A DNA stretch of 64,000 bases, taken from positions 310,001-374,000 of the forward strand of contig CAWHBN010000013.1 of the NCBI GenBank assembly GCA_963827705.1, read 5' to 3'. Positions within the stretch are counted from its first letter, which is position 1, and the number at the start of each line of letters is the position of its first letter. The stretch is from JACDAN01 sp963827705. GTDB lineage: Bacteria > Actinomycetota > Thermoleophilia > Gaiellales > Gaiellaceae. Of this stretch, positions 51,258-59,091 are shown piece after piece. The notes under the pieces were generated by a model. The model saw only the letters and a program-made list of their open reading frames with translations, was not told the origin of the DNA and did no database searches. Made by a program: the position numbers and the translations under genes.

Positions 51258-51622
51258 CCCTCTTCCGGCGCCGGCGCGTTCTCGTCGTTCTGCCACATCG
51301 AGAACGAGTTGCCCTCGGTGTCCTTGGCGTGTGCGAACCAGCCCATGCCCGGCACGGGGCTCTTCTCCTCCACCGAGCCTCCCAGCTGCTGCACCTTCTC
51401 ACGTGCTGCGTCGAGATCCTCGACGGCGAAGTAGACGGTGAGACCGTTCTGACCATCCCGCGGCATGAGGCCCCCGCCGGACTGCTGATCGTCGTTCTGG
51501 AACATGTAGTACTCGACCGGCCCGTCGTAGCTCTGCCATTCGATGCCGAAGATGCTCGACCAGAACTCCTTCGCGCGGTTCGTGTCGTCGGCGGGAATCT
51601 CGAAATGCACGACCTTGCTCAT
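51254..51622 (-). CDS. VOC family protein
   Basis: A 122-residue glyoxalase-fold protein (SKVVHFEIPADDTNRAKEFWSSIFGIEWQSYDG; GGSVEEKSPVPGMGWFAHAKDTEGNSFSMWQ), close to the family annotated as PhnB/lactoylglutathione-lyase-like proteins with unknown ligand. GAAGGAGAGAG precedes ATG 51622. The 217 bases upstream to 51839 hold its leader and nothing else I can assign. Confidence 0.85.
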   Translation of the reverse strand: MSKVVHFEIPADDTNRAKEFWSSIFGIEWQSYDGPVEYYMFQNDDQQSGGGLMPRDGQNGLTVYFAVEDLDAAREKVQQLGGSVEEKSPVPGMGWFAHAKDTEGNSFSMWQNDENAPAPEEG

Positions 51623-51839
51623 CCGCTCTCTCCTTCTCGACCCTCGGTCGGTATCGATTTCCTGGACGTCCGAGAAGCTACCCGCGCTGGCGCCGGACCA
51701 AGAGCGCTTCACCACCTCATTACCGATCGCTGGGACCAGTGGTTGACGTGGCGAGGGGCGCCTGTTTGGCTGACCGGTGACTCGCGGAGAACCTCGAGCC
51801 TGCCTTCGTCACCTCGTTCTGGAAGATTCGGGAGTCGAC

Positions 51840-52781
51840 CTAGAGGTCGATCCTCGGCACGGTGAGGTCGCCTCTGCGCTCCATCACCGCCAGCGCGATC
51901 GCCAAGTCCTGTATCGCTAGCCCGGTCGAGTCGAAGATCGTGATCTCGTCGGGCGACTGACGGCCGGTTGCCGATCCGATCAGCACGTCGCCAAGCTGCC
52001 TCGCGTCGTCCTGGGTGATCGCACCGGCCTCGACCGCGTGTGCGAGGTCGCCGTTGTGGCTCGCCTGCTCCCAGTCGTCGCAGAAGATCTGGACGCGCGC
52101 GACCTCCTCGACCGCGATCTCGGCCTTGCCCGGCCCGTCCGCGCCCATCAGGCTCGCGTGCTGGCCCGGGCGCAAGCTCCCCGGCCCGAAGACGACCGCG
52201 TGCCCCGGCGTCACCGTCACCACGAGGTCGGCGCCGAGCGCCTCGTCTCGGCTCCGAGCGACCCGCCCGCCGACCTCCTGGGCAGTCCGCTCGGCCCGCC
52301 CGGCGTCCACGTCCCACACGATCACGTCGCGGCCGCGGGCGACGAACGTCCTCGCCACCGCCCGCCCGTTCACGCCTGCGCCGATCACCGACGCCGCATG
52401 CGCGTCCGGCCGCCCGAGCACCTCCGCGGCGAGCACCGCGGCGGCACCGGTCCGCAGCGCCGTCACGGCCCCCGCTTCGAGCACGGCGACGGGCATGCCG
52501 TTCGACGCATCCGAGAGCAGGACGAGCCCTGCCACCGTCGGCAAGCCGATCTCGGGATTGCCCGGAAAAGACGTCACCCATTTCAAGAGAGCGTGCCCAG
52601 CCCCGAGTGCCGGCATCGCCCGGAAATCACCGGCCGGATACGCCGGCACGTAGACCTTGGGCGGCATCGACCACTCGCCGCGCGCGTACGCGACGAACGC
52701 CTCCCGGACGACCTCGACCGCCCGCTCGGGCGGCACCGCGGCCTCGATGACCGCAGCGCCGAACACCGGAACCTGCGTCAA
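51840..52781 (-). CDS. Ornithine cyclodeaminase / mu-crystallin family protein
   Basis: 313 residues with the family's N-terminal half (MPPKVYVPAYPAGDFRAMPA, ALLKWVTSFPGNPE, LPTVAGLVLLSDASNGMPVAVLEAGAVTALRTGAAAVLAAEVL) and a Rossmann NAD(P) domain (VIGAGVNGRAVARTFVARGRDVIVWDVD). Members act as ornithine cyclodeaminase, alanine dehydrogenase or imine reductases; which one cannot be decided. TTG overlaps the pntB stop as TTGA, so it is co-transcribed at the end of the transhydrogenase operon. Confidence 0.85.
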   Translation of the reverse strand: MTQVPVFGAAVIEAAVPPERAVEVVREAFVAYARGEWSMPPKVYVPAYPAGDFRAMPALGAGHALLKWVTSFPGNPEIGLPTVAGLVLLSDASNGMPVAVLEAGAVTALRTGAAAVLAAEVLGRPDAHAASVIGAGVNGRAVARTFVARGRDVIVWDVDAGRAERTAQEVGGRVARSRDEALGADLVVTVTPGHAVVFGPGSLRPGQHASLMGADGPGKAEIAVEEVARVQIFCDDWEQASHNGDLAHAVEAGAITQDDARQLGDVLIGSATGRQSPDEITIFDSTGLAIQDLAIALAVMERRGDLTVPRIDL

Positions 52782-54172
52782 ACGGCCTTCAGGGACGCGG
52801 CGAGCCGTTCGAGCGCCGCCTTCGCGTCGTCGAAGAGCATCACGGTCTTCGGGTCGTAGAACAACGGGTTGTCGACGCCCGCGAAGCCGGGGGAGAGGCT
52901 GCGCTTGATGATCACGACGTTGTGCGCGCGGTCGACGTCGAGGATCGGCATCCCGTAGATCGGGTTCCCGGGCTGGTTCCGAGCCGCCGGGTTGACGACG
53001 TCGTTGGCGCCGACGACGACCACGACGTCGGTCTGCGGAAACTCGGGGTTGATCTCGTCCATCTCGAAGAGCTCGTCGTACGGCACGTTGGCCTCCGCGA
53101 GCAGCACGTTCATGTGCCCGGGCATGCGGCCGGCGACCGGATGGATCGCGTACCGGACGTCGACGCCCTTGTCCTCCAGCAGGTCGCCGAGATTGCGCAC
53201 GTCGTGCTGCGCCTGAGCGACCGCCAGCCCGTATCCCGGGACGAAGACGACACGTCGGGCGTAGGCGAGCATGAAGGCGATGTCGTCGGCCGACGCCGTT
53301 CGGACCGACCCGTCGCCGTCGACGGCTGCCACCGCAGCGGCCGCGCCTTCCGGCGCCCCGCCGAACGCACCGAACAGCGTCAGCCGCAGCGGCCGTCCCA
53401 TCGCCTTGCCCATGAGGATCGTCAGCAGGGTTCCCGAGGCGCCGACGAGCGTCCCGCCGATGATCAGCGCCGTGTTGTTGAGCACGAAGCCCGTCGAGGC
53501 GGCAGCCAGCCCCGTAAACGCGTTCAGCAGCGAGATCACGACCGGCATGTCCGCGCCGCCGATCGGCAGCACGAAGAGGAGCCCGAAGACGAGCGCACCG
53601 AGCATCAACAAGGCAAGCCAGATGCCTTGCTCGGTGACCGCGGTCAGCGCGATCGCGGCCAGGAGCGTCAGCGCGAGCAGCGCAACAGTGAGGTTCTGCG
53701 CCGGCGCAAGGATCGGCCGCCCGGGAACGAGCTCCTGCAGCTTCCCGTACGCCACGAGGCTCCCCCAGAAGCTGACGGAGCCGACGACCGCAGAGAAGAG
53801 GATCCCGATGAGCAGCTCGCCCGGAAGCCGCCCCGGGTCGCCCGCGCGGCTGTGGTATTCGGCAGCCGCGATCAGCGCCGCCGCCCCGCCGCCGACGCCG
53901 TTGAACAGCGCGACCATCTGCGGCATCGCGGTCATTCGCACAGCCCGCGCCGAGACGACGCCGATGACGGTCCCGACCGCCATCCCCGCAACGATCAGCC
54001 AGTAGCGCTCGAGCCCCTCGATCGCGAACGTGAAGCCGACCGCGATCGCCATTCCCGCGGCTGCGACGAGGTTCCCCGACCGGGCCGTCCGCGGATGAGA
54101 CAGCCGCTTGATCCCAACGATGAGGCAGATCGCCGCCACGAGATAGGCGACGTCGATCCAGGTCCTACTCAC
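52778..54172 (-). CDS. pntB: NAD(P) transhydrogenase subunit beta
   Basis: 464 residues. The N-terminal half has eight or nine membrane segments (VAYLVAAICLIVGIKRL onward), and the C-terminal dIII domain binds NADP(H) (VPGYGLAVAQAQHDVRNL; VRYAIHPVAGRMPGHMNVLLAEANVPYD; VVVVGANDVVNPAARN). Transhydrogenase couples proton flow to hydride transfer from NADH to NADP+. Operon order pntAA-pntAB-pntB on the minus strand. Confidence 0.95.
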   Translation of the reverse strand: MSRTWIDVAYLVAAICLIVGIKRLSHPRTARSGNLVAAAGMAIAVGFTFAIEGLERYWLIVAGMAVGTVIGVVSARAVRMTAMPQMVALFNGVGGGAAALIAAAEYHSRAGDPGRLPGELLIGILFSAVVGSVSFWGSLVAYGKLQELVPGRPILAPAQNLTVALLALTLLAAIALTAVTEQGIWLALLMLGALVFGLLFVLPIGGADMPVVISLLNAFTGLAAASTGFVLNNTALIIGGTLVGASGTLLTILMGKAMGRPLRLTLFGAFGGAPEGAAAAVAAVDGDGSVRTASADDIAFMLAYARRVVFVPGYGLAVAQAQHDVRNLGDLLEDKGVDVRYAIHPVAGRMPGHMNVLLAEANVPYDELFEMDEINPEFPQTDVVVVVGANDVVNPAARNQPGNPIYGMPILDVDRAHNVVIIKRSLSPGFAGVDNPLFYDPKTVMLFDDAKAALERLAASLKAV

Positions 54173-54473
54173 GCTTCTCCGTGTCCTCGCCGGGCCGCCG
54201 CTTGAACATCTCCAGCATCCGGTCGGTCACGAGGAAGCCGCCGACGATGTTGATCGTGCCGAACACGACGGCGATGAACCCGAACACCTGCTCCAGCGTC
54301 GAATCGGCGGTGCCCACGATCAGCATCGCGCCGATCAGGACGATCCCGTGGATCGCGTTCGTGCCGGACATGAGCGGCGTGTGCAGCATCGTCGGCACCT
54401 TCGCGATCAGCTCGAAGCCGAGGAAGACCGCGAGCGCGAAGATCGTCAGCTCGGCGACGAGCTGCGTGCTCAC
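54165..54473 (-). CDS. NAD(P) transhydrogenase subunit alpha part 2 (membrane part)
   Basis: A 102-residue protein with three membrane helices (LTIFALAVFLGFELIAKVP; HTPLMSGTNAIHGIVLIGAMLIVG; FIAVVFGTINIVGGFLVTDRML). It is the dII segment that is fused to alpha in Enterobacteria and separate in many actinobacteria. Overlaps both neighbours by a few bases. Confidence 0.93.
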   Translation of the reverse strand: MSTQLVAELTIFALAVFLGFELIAKVPTMLHTPLMSGTNAIHGIVLIGAMLIVGTADSTLEQVFGFIAVVFGTINIVGGFLVTDRMLEMFKRRPGEDTEKRE

Positions 54474-55567
54474 GCCGGCACCTCCTCGCGCCGCGTCACA
54501 CAGGCGCCTGCTGTGATCTCGTCGTCCCAGTCGAGCATGAGCTCGCCCTCGGGCGCGAGGTGCGTGAGCAGCGCCTGGACGTTTCGCGAGAACAGCCGGC
54601 TTGCATCGACTGGCACGGTGCTCGGGAGATTCGTGTGCCCGACGATCGTCACGCCCTCGCGTTCCACCTCTTCGCCCGGCTCGGTGAGCTCGCAGTTTCC
54701 GCCTGCCTCGGCCGCCAGGTCGACGATCACCGACCCGTCTCGCATCGCTTCGACCGCCGAGGCCGGGATGAGCGTCGGCGCCGGCCGCCCGGGGATCAGC
54801 GCGGTGGTCACGACAACGTCGAAATCGGCCATGCGCCGCTCCAGCTCTGCCTGCTGCCGCAGCAGCTCCTCGTCGCTCAGCTCGCGCGCGTAGCCGCCGG
54901 AGGTCTCCTCGCCGACCACGCCGAGATCGAGAAAGCTCGCGCCGAGGCTCTCGACCTGCTCGCGCACCACGGGGCGCACGTCGTAGCCGGACACGACCGC
55001 TCCGAGCCGCCGCGCCGTCGCGATCGCCTGGAGGCCGGCGACCCCGGCACCCAGCACGAGCACCTTCGCGGGCGGAACCGTCCCCGCCGCGGTCATCAGC
55101 ATGGGGAAGAACCTCGGCAGCCGGTCGGCGGCGACCAACACGGCCTTGTAGCCCGACACCGTGGCCTGCGAGGAGAGCGCGTCCATCGGCTGGGCGCGGG
55201 TGATTCGCGGGACCGACTCGAGCGCGAAGCCGGTGACCCCGCGCCGCGCCAGGCGCTCGATGCCGTCCGGATCCGTCAGCGGCTGCAGGAACGCGATCAG
55301 GATCGAGCCTTCCGGCAAGCGCTCGACTTCTTCGGCTGACGGCTTCTGCACCTTCACGACGCCCTCCGCGCCGGCGAAGAGCTCGCCGAGGCCGACCACC
55401 TCCGCCCCCGCCTCGCGGTACGCCGAGTCCGAGAAGGCCGCCGCCTCGCCGGCTCCATGCTCGACCGCAACGTCGAACCCTCCCGCGGCAAGCTTCCCGA
55501 CGATCTCGGGGACGAGCGCCACACGACGCTCACCCGGCGCGATCTCTTTCGGAACGGCGACCCTCAC
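54470..55567 (-). CDS. NAD(P) transhydrogenase subunit alpha part 1 (NAD-binding)
   Basis: 365 residues of the soluble dI domain, related to alanine dehydrogenase: VRVAVPKEIAPGERRVALVPEIV at the start, DALSSQATVSGYKAVL, KVLVLGAGVAGLQAIATARRLGAVVSGYDVRP, VVTTALIPGRPAP and SVIVDLAAEAGGNCELT. GTG 55567 is supported by TAGGAT 9 bases upstream. Confidence 0.94.
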   Translation of the reverse strand: MRVAVPKEIAPGERRVALVPEIVGKLAAGGFDVAVEHGAGEAAAFSDSAYREAGAEVVGLGELFAGAEGVVKVQKPSAEEVERLPEGSILIAFLQPLTDPDGIERLARRGVTGFALESVPRITRAQPMDALSSQATVSGYKAVLVAADRLPRFFPMLMTAAGTVPPAKVLVLGAGVAGLQAIATARRLGAVVSGYDVRPVVREQVESLGASFLDLGVVGEETSGGYARELSDEELLRQQAELERRMADFDVVVTTALIPGRPAPTLIPASAVEAMRDGSVIVDLAAEAGGNCELTEPGEEVEREGVTIVGHTNLPSTVPVDASRLFSRNVQALLTHLAPEGELMLDWDDEITAGACVTRREEVPA

Positions 55568-55576
55568 TGGCGGAGG

Positions 55577-55582
55577 AATCCT
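55577..55582 (-). promoter_or_regulatory. -10 box TAGGAT for the transhydrogenase operon (minus strand)
   Basis: Ends 9 bases before GTG 55567. Confidence 0.5.
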
Positions 55583-55592
55583 AAGCACGCCC

Positions 55593-55898
55593 TTGAACCA
55601 GGCACGCGTGGTGCTGACGGCGCTCTCGCACGCCATCGAGGCGAGGGACCCCTTCACGCGTGGCCATTCGGTCCGGGTGAGCGTGATCGCGGAGGTGATC
55701 GCGCAGGCTGGGATGGACGAGCTCCCGGACGCCTTCGACGCGATGATCTCCCACAGGCCGTACCGCCACGCGTTGCCCGTCCGCCGCGCCCTTGCCGAGG
55801 TGCGCGAGTGCGCCGGGACGCAGTTCGATCCCGCCGTCGTCAGAGCGTTCCTCGCCGCCTGGGCCGAGGGCCATTTCGACGAGATCCGCGCGGCGTAG
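55593..55898 (+). pseudogene. HD-GYP domain remnant with internal deletion
   Basis: About 101 residues that join two separate pieces of an HD-GYP domain: LTALSHAIEARDPFTRGHSVRVSVIAEVIAQAGMDEL (start of the domain) and DAFDAMISHRPYRHALPVRRALAEVRECAGTQFDPAVVRAFLAAW (end). The central part with the second metal ligands and the GYP motif is missing, so c-di-GMP hydrolysis is not expected. The frame is open across the join. TTG 55593 is a guess; GTG 55608 is possible. Confidence 0.7.
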
Positions 55899-55903
55899 CG
55901 CCG

Positions 55904-56599
55904 ATGCTCGACGGCAAGGTCGCGCTCGTGACCGGCGCTGCGGGAGGAATCGGACGAGTGCTCGTGGAGCGGCTGGCTCAGGAGGGTGGCACGGTCGTTC
56001 CGACCGACATCGAAGAAGCGGACGTCACCGACCCTGCTGACGTTGCGCGCATGATCACCCGCGCCGAAGCCGAGCACGGCGGGCTCGACATCGTCGTCAA
56101 CAATGCCGGTGGCTACGAGGAGCCGGTGTTTCCCGAGGCTCCTTTGGAGCACTGGAGCAAGGCACTCGACCTGAACCTGCATTCCGTCATGCTCGTGATC
56201 CAGGCCGCGATCCCTGTGCTGGAGCGGCGCGGCGGCGGCGCGATCGTGAACATCGCATCGTCTGCCGGCCTCGGCCTGGCGCCGTACGAAGGGGCTCCCG
56301 AGTACGCAGTCGCCAAGGCGGGCGTCATTCGGCTGACCGCGTGCCTTGCTCCGCTGGCGGAGCGCGGCATCCGCGTGAACTGCGTTTGCCCGCACACGGT
56401 CGCGACGCCCGCGGTGCTTGCGGCGATCCGCGAAATCGGCGAGCGAGGCGGGCGGCTTCCGCAGGCGCTACGAGACCCTGCACTCGATCCGCACGAGGTC
56501 GCGGACGGCGTCATCGACTTGGTCACGGATGAATCGCACGCCGGCCGGGTGCTCGTGTTGCGCGGTCACGAGCCCCCGCGTCTCCTCCCGGCCGATTAG
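55904..56599 (+). CDS. Short-chain dehydrogenase/reductase
   Basis: 231 residues of the SDR family: VALVTGAAGGIGRVLVERLAQEG (nucleotide loop), VVNNAGGYEEP, catalytic Ser in IVNIASSAGLG and the YAVAK motif. The substrate is unknown. It ends with a 4-base convergent overlap with the isocitrate dehydrogenase family gene. Confidence 0.92.
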   Translation: MLDGKVALVTGAAGGIGRVLVERLAQEGGTVVPTDIEEADVTDPADVARMITRAEAEHGGLDIVVNNAGGYEEPVFPEAPLEHWSKALDLNLHSVMLVIQAAIPVLERRGGGAIVNIASSAGLGLAPYEGAPEYAVAKAGVIRLTACLAPLAERGIRVNCVCPHTVATPAVLAAIREIGERGGRLPQALRDPALDPHEVADGVIDLVTDESHAGRVLVLRGHEPPRLLPAD

Positions 56600-57666
56600 A
56601 GGCTCGACCAGACGTCGAGCTTCTGCTTCGCGCGGCGGATCACCTCGTCCGTGAACTCGCTCGTCGACGAGTGGCCGCTCAGATCGGCTGTCCTGATCCC
56701 TTCGGCGACTGCCTCGAGCGCGCCCTCGCGGATTGCCCGGCCCGCTTCCTGGGCCCGCTCGTCGCCGTACCCGAGGAGTGCCGCGGCGGCGAGGATCATC
56801 GCCATCGGGTTCGCGATGTTCTTGCCCTGGAGGGCCGGCGCGGTCCCGTGCGCCGCCTCGGCCATGACCGCGTCCGGCACATAGTCGTCGTCGAAGGCCA
56901 CGAGCAGCGACTCGGCGCCCGCGATCGATCCGAACAGTGGCAGCACGAGGTCCGAGAGGACGTCGCCGTCCCGGTTCAGCGTCGGGATGACGAGCGGCGC
57001 CCCGCTGGACGTGACGAGATAGGCGAACGTCGCGTCGATCAGCTGCGGCTCGTACGGCACCTCCGGGTGCCGCTCGGCCGCCGCGTCCATCTCCTCCTTC
57101 AGCATCCCCTCGTAGACCGGGCTGACGGTGTACTTCGGGCCGCCGAAGACCTTGGCGCTCGTGCGCTCGGCAAGCCGGAACGCGAACTCCGCGACCGAGC
57201 GGCAGATGCGACGCTCGATGCGCTCGGTCCGGAACGCGACTTCCTCCTCGCCGTCGCCTTCGCGCCACTCCTTCGCGCCGTAGGCGTCGCCCACCGCCAT
57301 GCGCACCACCGAGATCGGCGCATGGACGCCGCCGAGCGGCACGACGCCGGGGATGCGCCGGCCGGTGCGCACGATCACCTTGCCGCCGATCTCCTCGCGG
57401 ATGAGCCGGTTCGGCGAGCCGACGTCGTCCTTGCCCTCCGGCGTGATCGTCGCCGCCTTCAGTCCGAGGCCGTGCTCCCTGATCGCGGCCGCAGCCTCGT
57501 GGACGATCCCGTTCTCGGTCTTCCGCCGCGACTCGAGCGAGAGGTCGTAGCGAGGGAGATCGACCTCGAAGCCGATCACGTCGGGAGTGAGCACGCGAAG
57601 CGATTCCTCGAGGAGCTCCTGCCCTGTCTCGTCCCCCTCCAGCACGACGATCGTGTCGACGTCCAT
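56596..57666 (-). CDS. Isocitrate/isopropylmalate dehydrogenase family protein
   Basis: 356 residues of the metal-dependent beta-decarboxylating dehydrogenases: VVLEGDETGQELLEESL, TITPEGKDDVGSPNRLIREEIGGKVIVRTGRRIPGV, KYTVSPVYEGMLKEEMDAAA, DGDVLSDLVLPLFGSIAGAESLL, AEAAHGTAPALQGKNIANPMAMILAAAALL. The N-terminal substrate loop resembles isocitrate rather than isopropylmalate enzymes. Cofactor preference was not decided. No leu genes nearby. Confidence 0.85.
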   Translation of the reverse strand: MDVDTIVVLEGDETGQELLEESLRVLTPDVIGFEVDLPRYDLSLESRRKTENGIVHEAAAAIREHGLGLKAATITPEGKDDVGSPNRLIREEIGGKVIVRTGRRIPGVVPLGGVHAPISVVRMAVGDAYGAKEWREGDGEEEVAFRTERIERRICRSVAEFAFRLAERTSAKVFGGPKYTVSPVYEGMLKEEMDAAAERHPEVPYEPQLIDATFAYLVTSSGAPLVIPTLNRDGDVLSDLVLPLFGSIAGAESLLVAFDDDYVPDAVMAEAAHGTAPALQGKNIANPMAMILAAAALLGYGDERAQEAGRAIREGALEAVAEGIRTADLSGHSSTSEFTDEVIRRAKQKLDVWSSL

Positions 57667-57675
57667 GGGCGCCGG

Positions 57676-57681
57676 ATGCTA
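57676..57681 (-). promoter_or_regulatory. -10 box TAGCAT (minus strand)
   Basis: Ends 9 bases before ATG 57666. Confidence 0.45.
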
Positions 57682-57724
57682 CGCGGGATTCAAACTGGCG
57701 GGAGCTGGAGAGAGAAGCTGGACG

Positions 57725-58744
57725 ATGGCGAGACGAGGAGGATGGCGACGAGCCGGGTCGCGGCGGCGATTCCGCTATGAGGATTCGCGCGGCAAGCCGA
57801 TCACCGACGAGGACAAGATCCGACGTATCGAGGAGCTCGTGATTCCGCCGGCGTGGCGCGACGTCTGGATCTCACCGCGGCCGAACGCCAAGCTTCAGGC
57901 AACCGGCATCGACGCAGCCGGCCGGCGGCAGTACCTCTACCACCCCGAATACCGAGCCCGGCAGGAGCAGACCAAGTACGACAAGCTCGTGCGCTTCGCC
58001 GAGCATCTACCCGACATCCGGAAGGCGATGTCGAAGGATCTCGAGGGGGAGGAGTTCACTCCTGAATGGACGTGCGCTCTGGCTGTCAAGTTGATCAATC
58101 TCGGCTGGTTCCGCGTGGGCGCCGACCGGTACACGAAGCGGCACCGGACGTTCGGAATCACAACGCTGAACAAGAGTCACGTGAGCGTCCGTGGAAGCAG
58201 GGTCTCCTTCAGGTACCGCGGGAAGCACAAGGTTTTGGTTCACACCGCGGTCGTGGACCCCGAGCTGGCCGAGGCGATGAAGGCGCTCCGGTCGCTCGAG
58301 GGAGGCCGTCGGCTCTTCCGCTACGAGCTTCCGGACGGCACGTACTGCAACCTGAGCAACCGCAAGCTGAACGAGTACATCCGCGAGCACATGGGAGAGG
58401 AATTCACGGCGAAGGACTTCCGCACCTGGGGCGGGACGCTGATCGCCGCCGTCGCCTTCGCCGAAGGCGATCTCCCCGAGACCGAGACCGAGGCAAAGCG
58501 TCGCGTCGCGGCGGTCATGCGCATCGTCGGCGATCAGCTCGGAAACACGGCGGCCGTTGCGCGCTCCTCGTACGTCAGCCCCGCTGTCGTCGAGCAGTAT
58601 CTCGACGGGCGCACGGTCGACGACTTTCGCCCACGGCATTTGCGCGTCGTCCGCGCGCGGGATATCGAGCTGGACCGGGAAGAGCAGGCGCTCGTCTCCC
58701 TGCTGCGTTCTTGGCGGATACGACGGTCGAGAGCGGCAGCCTAG
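57725..58744 (+). CDS. DNA topoisomerase IB
   Basis: A 339-residue tyrosine topoisomerase of the poxvirus/eukaryotic TopIB type found in some bacteria, which relaxes supercoils through a 3'-phosphotyrosine bond. Visible: RRIEELVIPPAWRDVWISPRPNAKLQATGIDAAGRRQYLYHP, catalytic Arg in VGADRYTKRHRTFGITTLNKSHV, the lysine strand FRYRGKHKVLVH, a second Arg/His region DFRTWGGTLIAA and the nucleophile Tyr283 in ARSSYVSPAVVEQY. All catalytic parts are present. Confidence 0.9.
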   Translation: MARRGGWRRAGSRRRFRYEDSRGKPITDEDKIRRIEELVIPPAWRDVWISPRPNAKLQATGIDAAGRRQYLYHPEYRARQEQTKYDKLVRFAEHLPDIRKAMSKDLEGEEFTPEWTCALAVKLINLGWFRVGADRYTKRHRTFGITTLNKSHVSVRGSRVSFRYRGKHKVLVHTAVVDPELAEAMKALRSLEGGRRLFRYELPDGTYCNLSNRKLNEYIREHMGEEFTAKDFRTWGGTLIAAVAFAEGDLPETETEAKRRVAAVMRIVGDQLGNTAAVARSSYVSPAVVEQYLDGRTVDDFRPRHLRVVRARDIELDREEQALVSLLRSWRIRRSRAAA

Positions 58745-58765
58745 AATTCTTCGTCGCGTTTCCAT

Positions 58766-58771
58766 TACGAT
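58766..58771 (+). promoter_or_regulatory. -10 box TACGAT for the small zinc-motif gene
   Basis: It lies 35 bases before GTG 58807 and upstream of a strong Shine-Dalgarno (AAAGGAGG, 58790-58797). Confidence 0.4.
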
Positions 58772-58806
58772 CTTCGAATCCGGACCTGTAAAGGAGGCGG
58801 TCAACT

Positions 58807-59007
58807 GTGGCTCGCAAAACCGTGCTCGTGTGTGACGATTGTGGGAAGGAAGTCGGCGAGGGCAAGGGCGCCACGATGCGCCTGACCTATTCGGACGCGC
58901 GCCGAGGCGCGAAGCAGGCCGATCTTTGCGACGACTGCTCGAGCAAGATGCCGGGCAGGGCGGCAGCGCGAAGGGGCCGGCGGCCGAAGTCCGCAGCCGC
59001 GGCGTAG
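58807..59007 (+). CDS. Small protein with two CxxC motifs
   Basis: 66 residues: KTVLVCDDCGKEVGEG, a short strand (ATMRLTYSDARRGAKQADLCDDCSSKM) and a basic Ala/Arg-rich tail (RAAARRGRRPKSAAAA). CDDC occurs twice, forming a likely zinc ribbon; the basic tail suggests nucleic-acid binding. AAAGGAGG lies 9 bases before the GTG. Confidence 0.75.
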   Translation: MARKTVLVCDDCGKEVGEGKGATMRLTYSDARRGAKQADLCDDCSSKMPGRAAARRGRRPKSAAAA

Positions 59008-59079
59008 AGCTTCACGAGGGCGGGCGAGACCCGCCCTCCGCTTATCCACAGGCTCGAAGGAGCCGTCTTAGGGCAGGTC

Positions 59080-59085
59080 TACGAT
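59080..59085 (+). promoter_or_regulatory. -10 box TACGAT for addB
   Basis: Ends 6 bases before ATG 59092. Confidence 0.5.
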
Positions 59086-59091
59086 AGGTCG

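Noticed and set aside
51623..51839. Possible small gene or remnant between the VOC gene and the cyclodeaminase family gene
   Set aside because: No open frame with a start, ribosome site or recognisable motif on either strand; it contains the VOC leader only.
52922..54205. 427-codon plus-strand frame opposite pntB
   Set aside because: Composed of His/Arg/Asp-rich shadow sequence; pntB is complete on the other strand.
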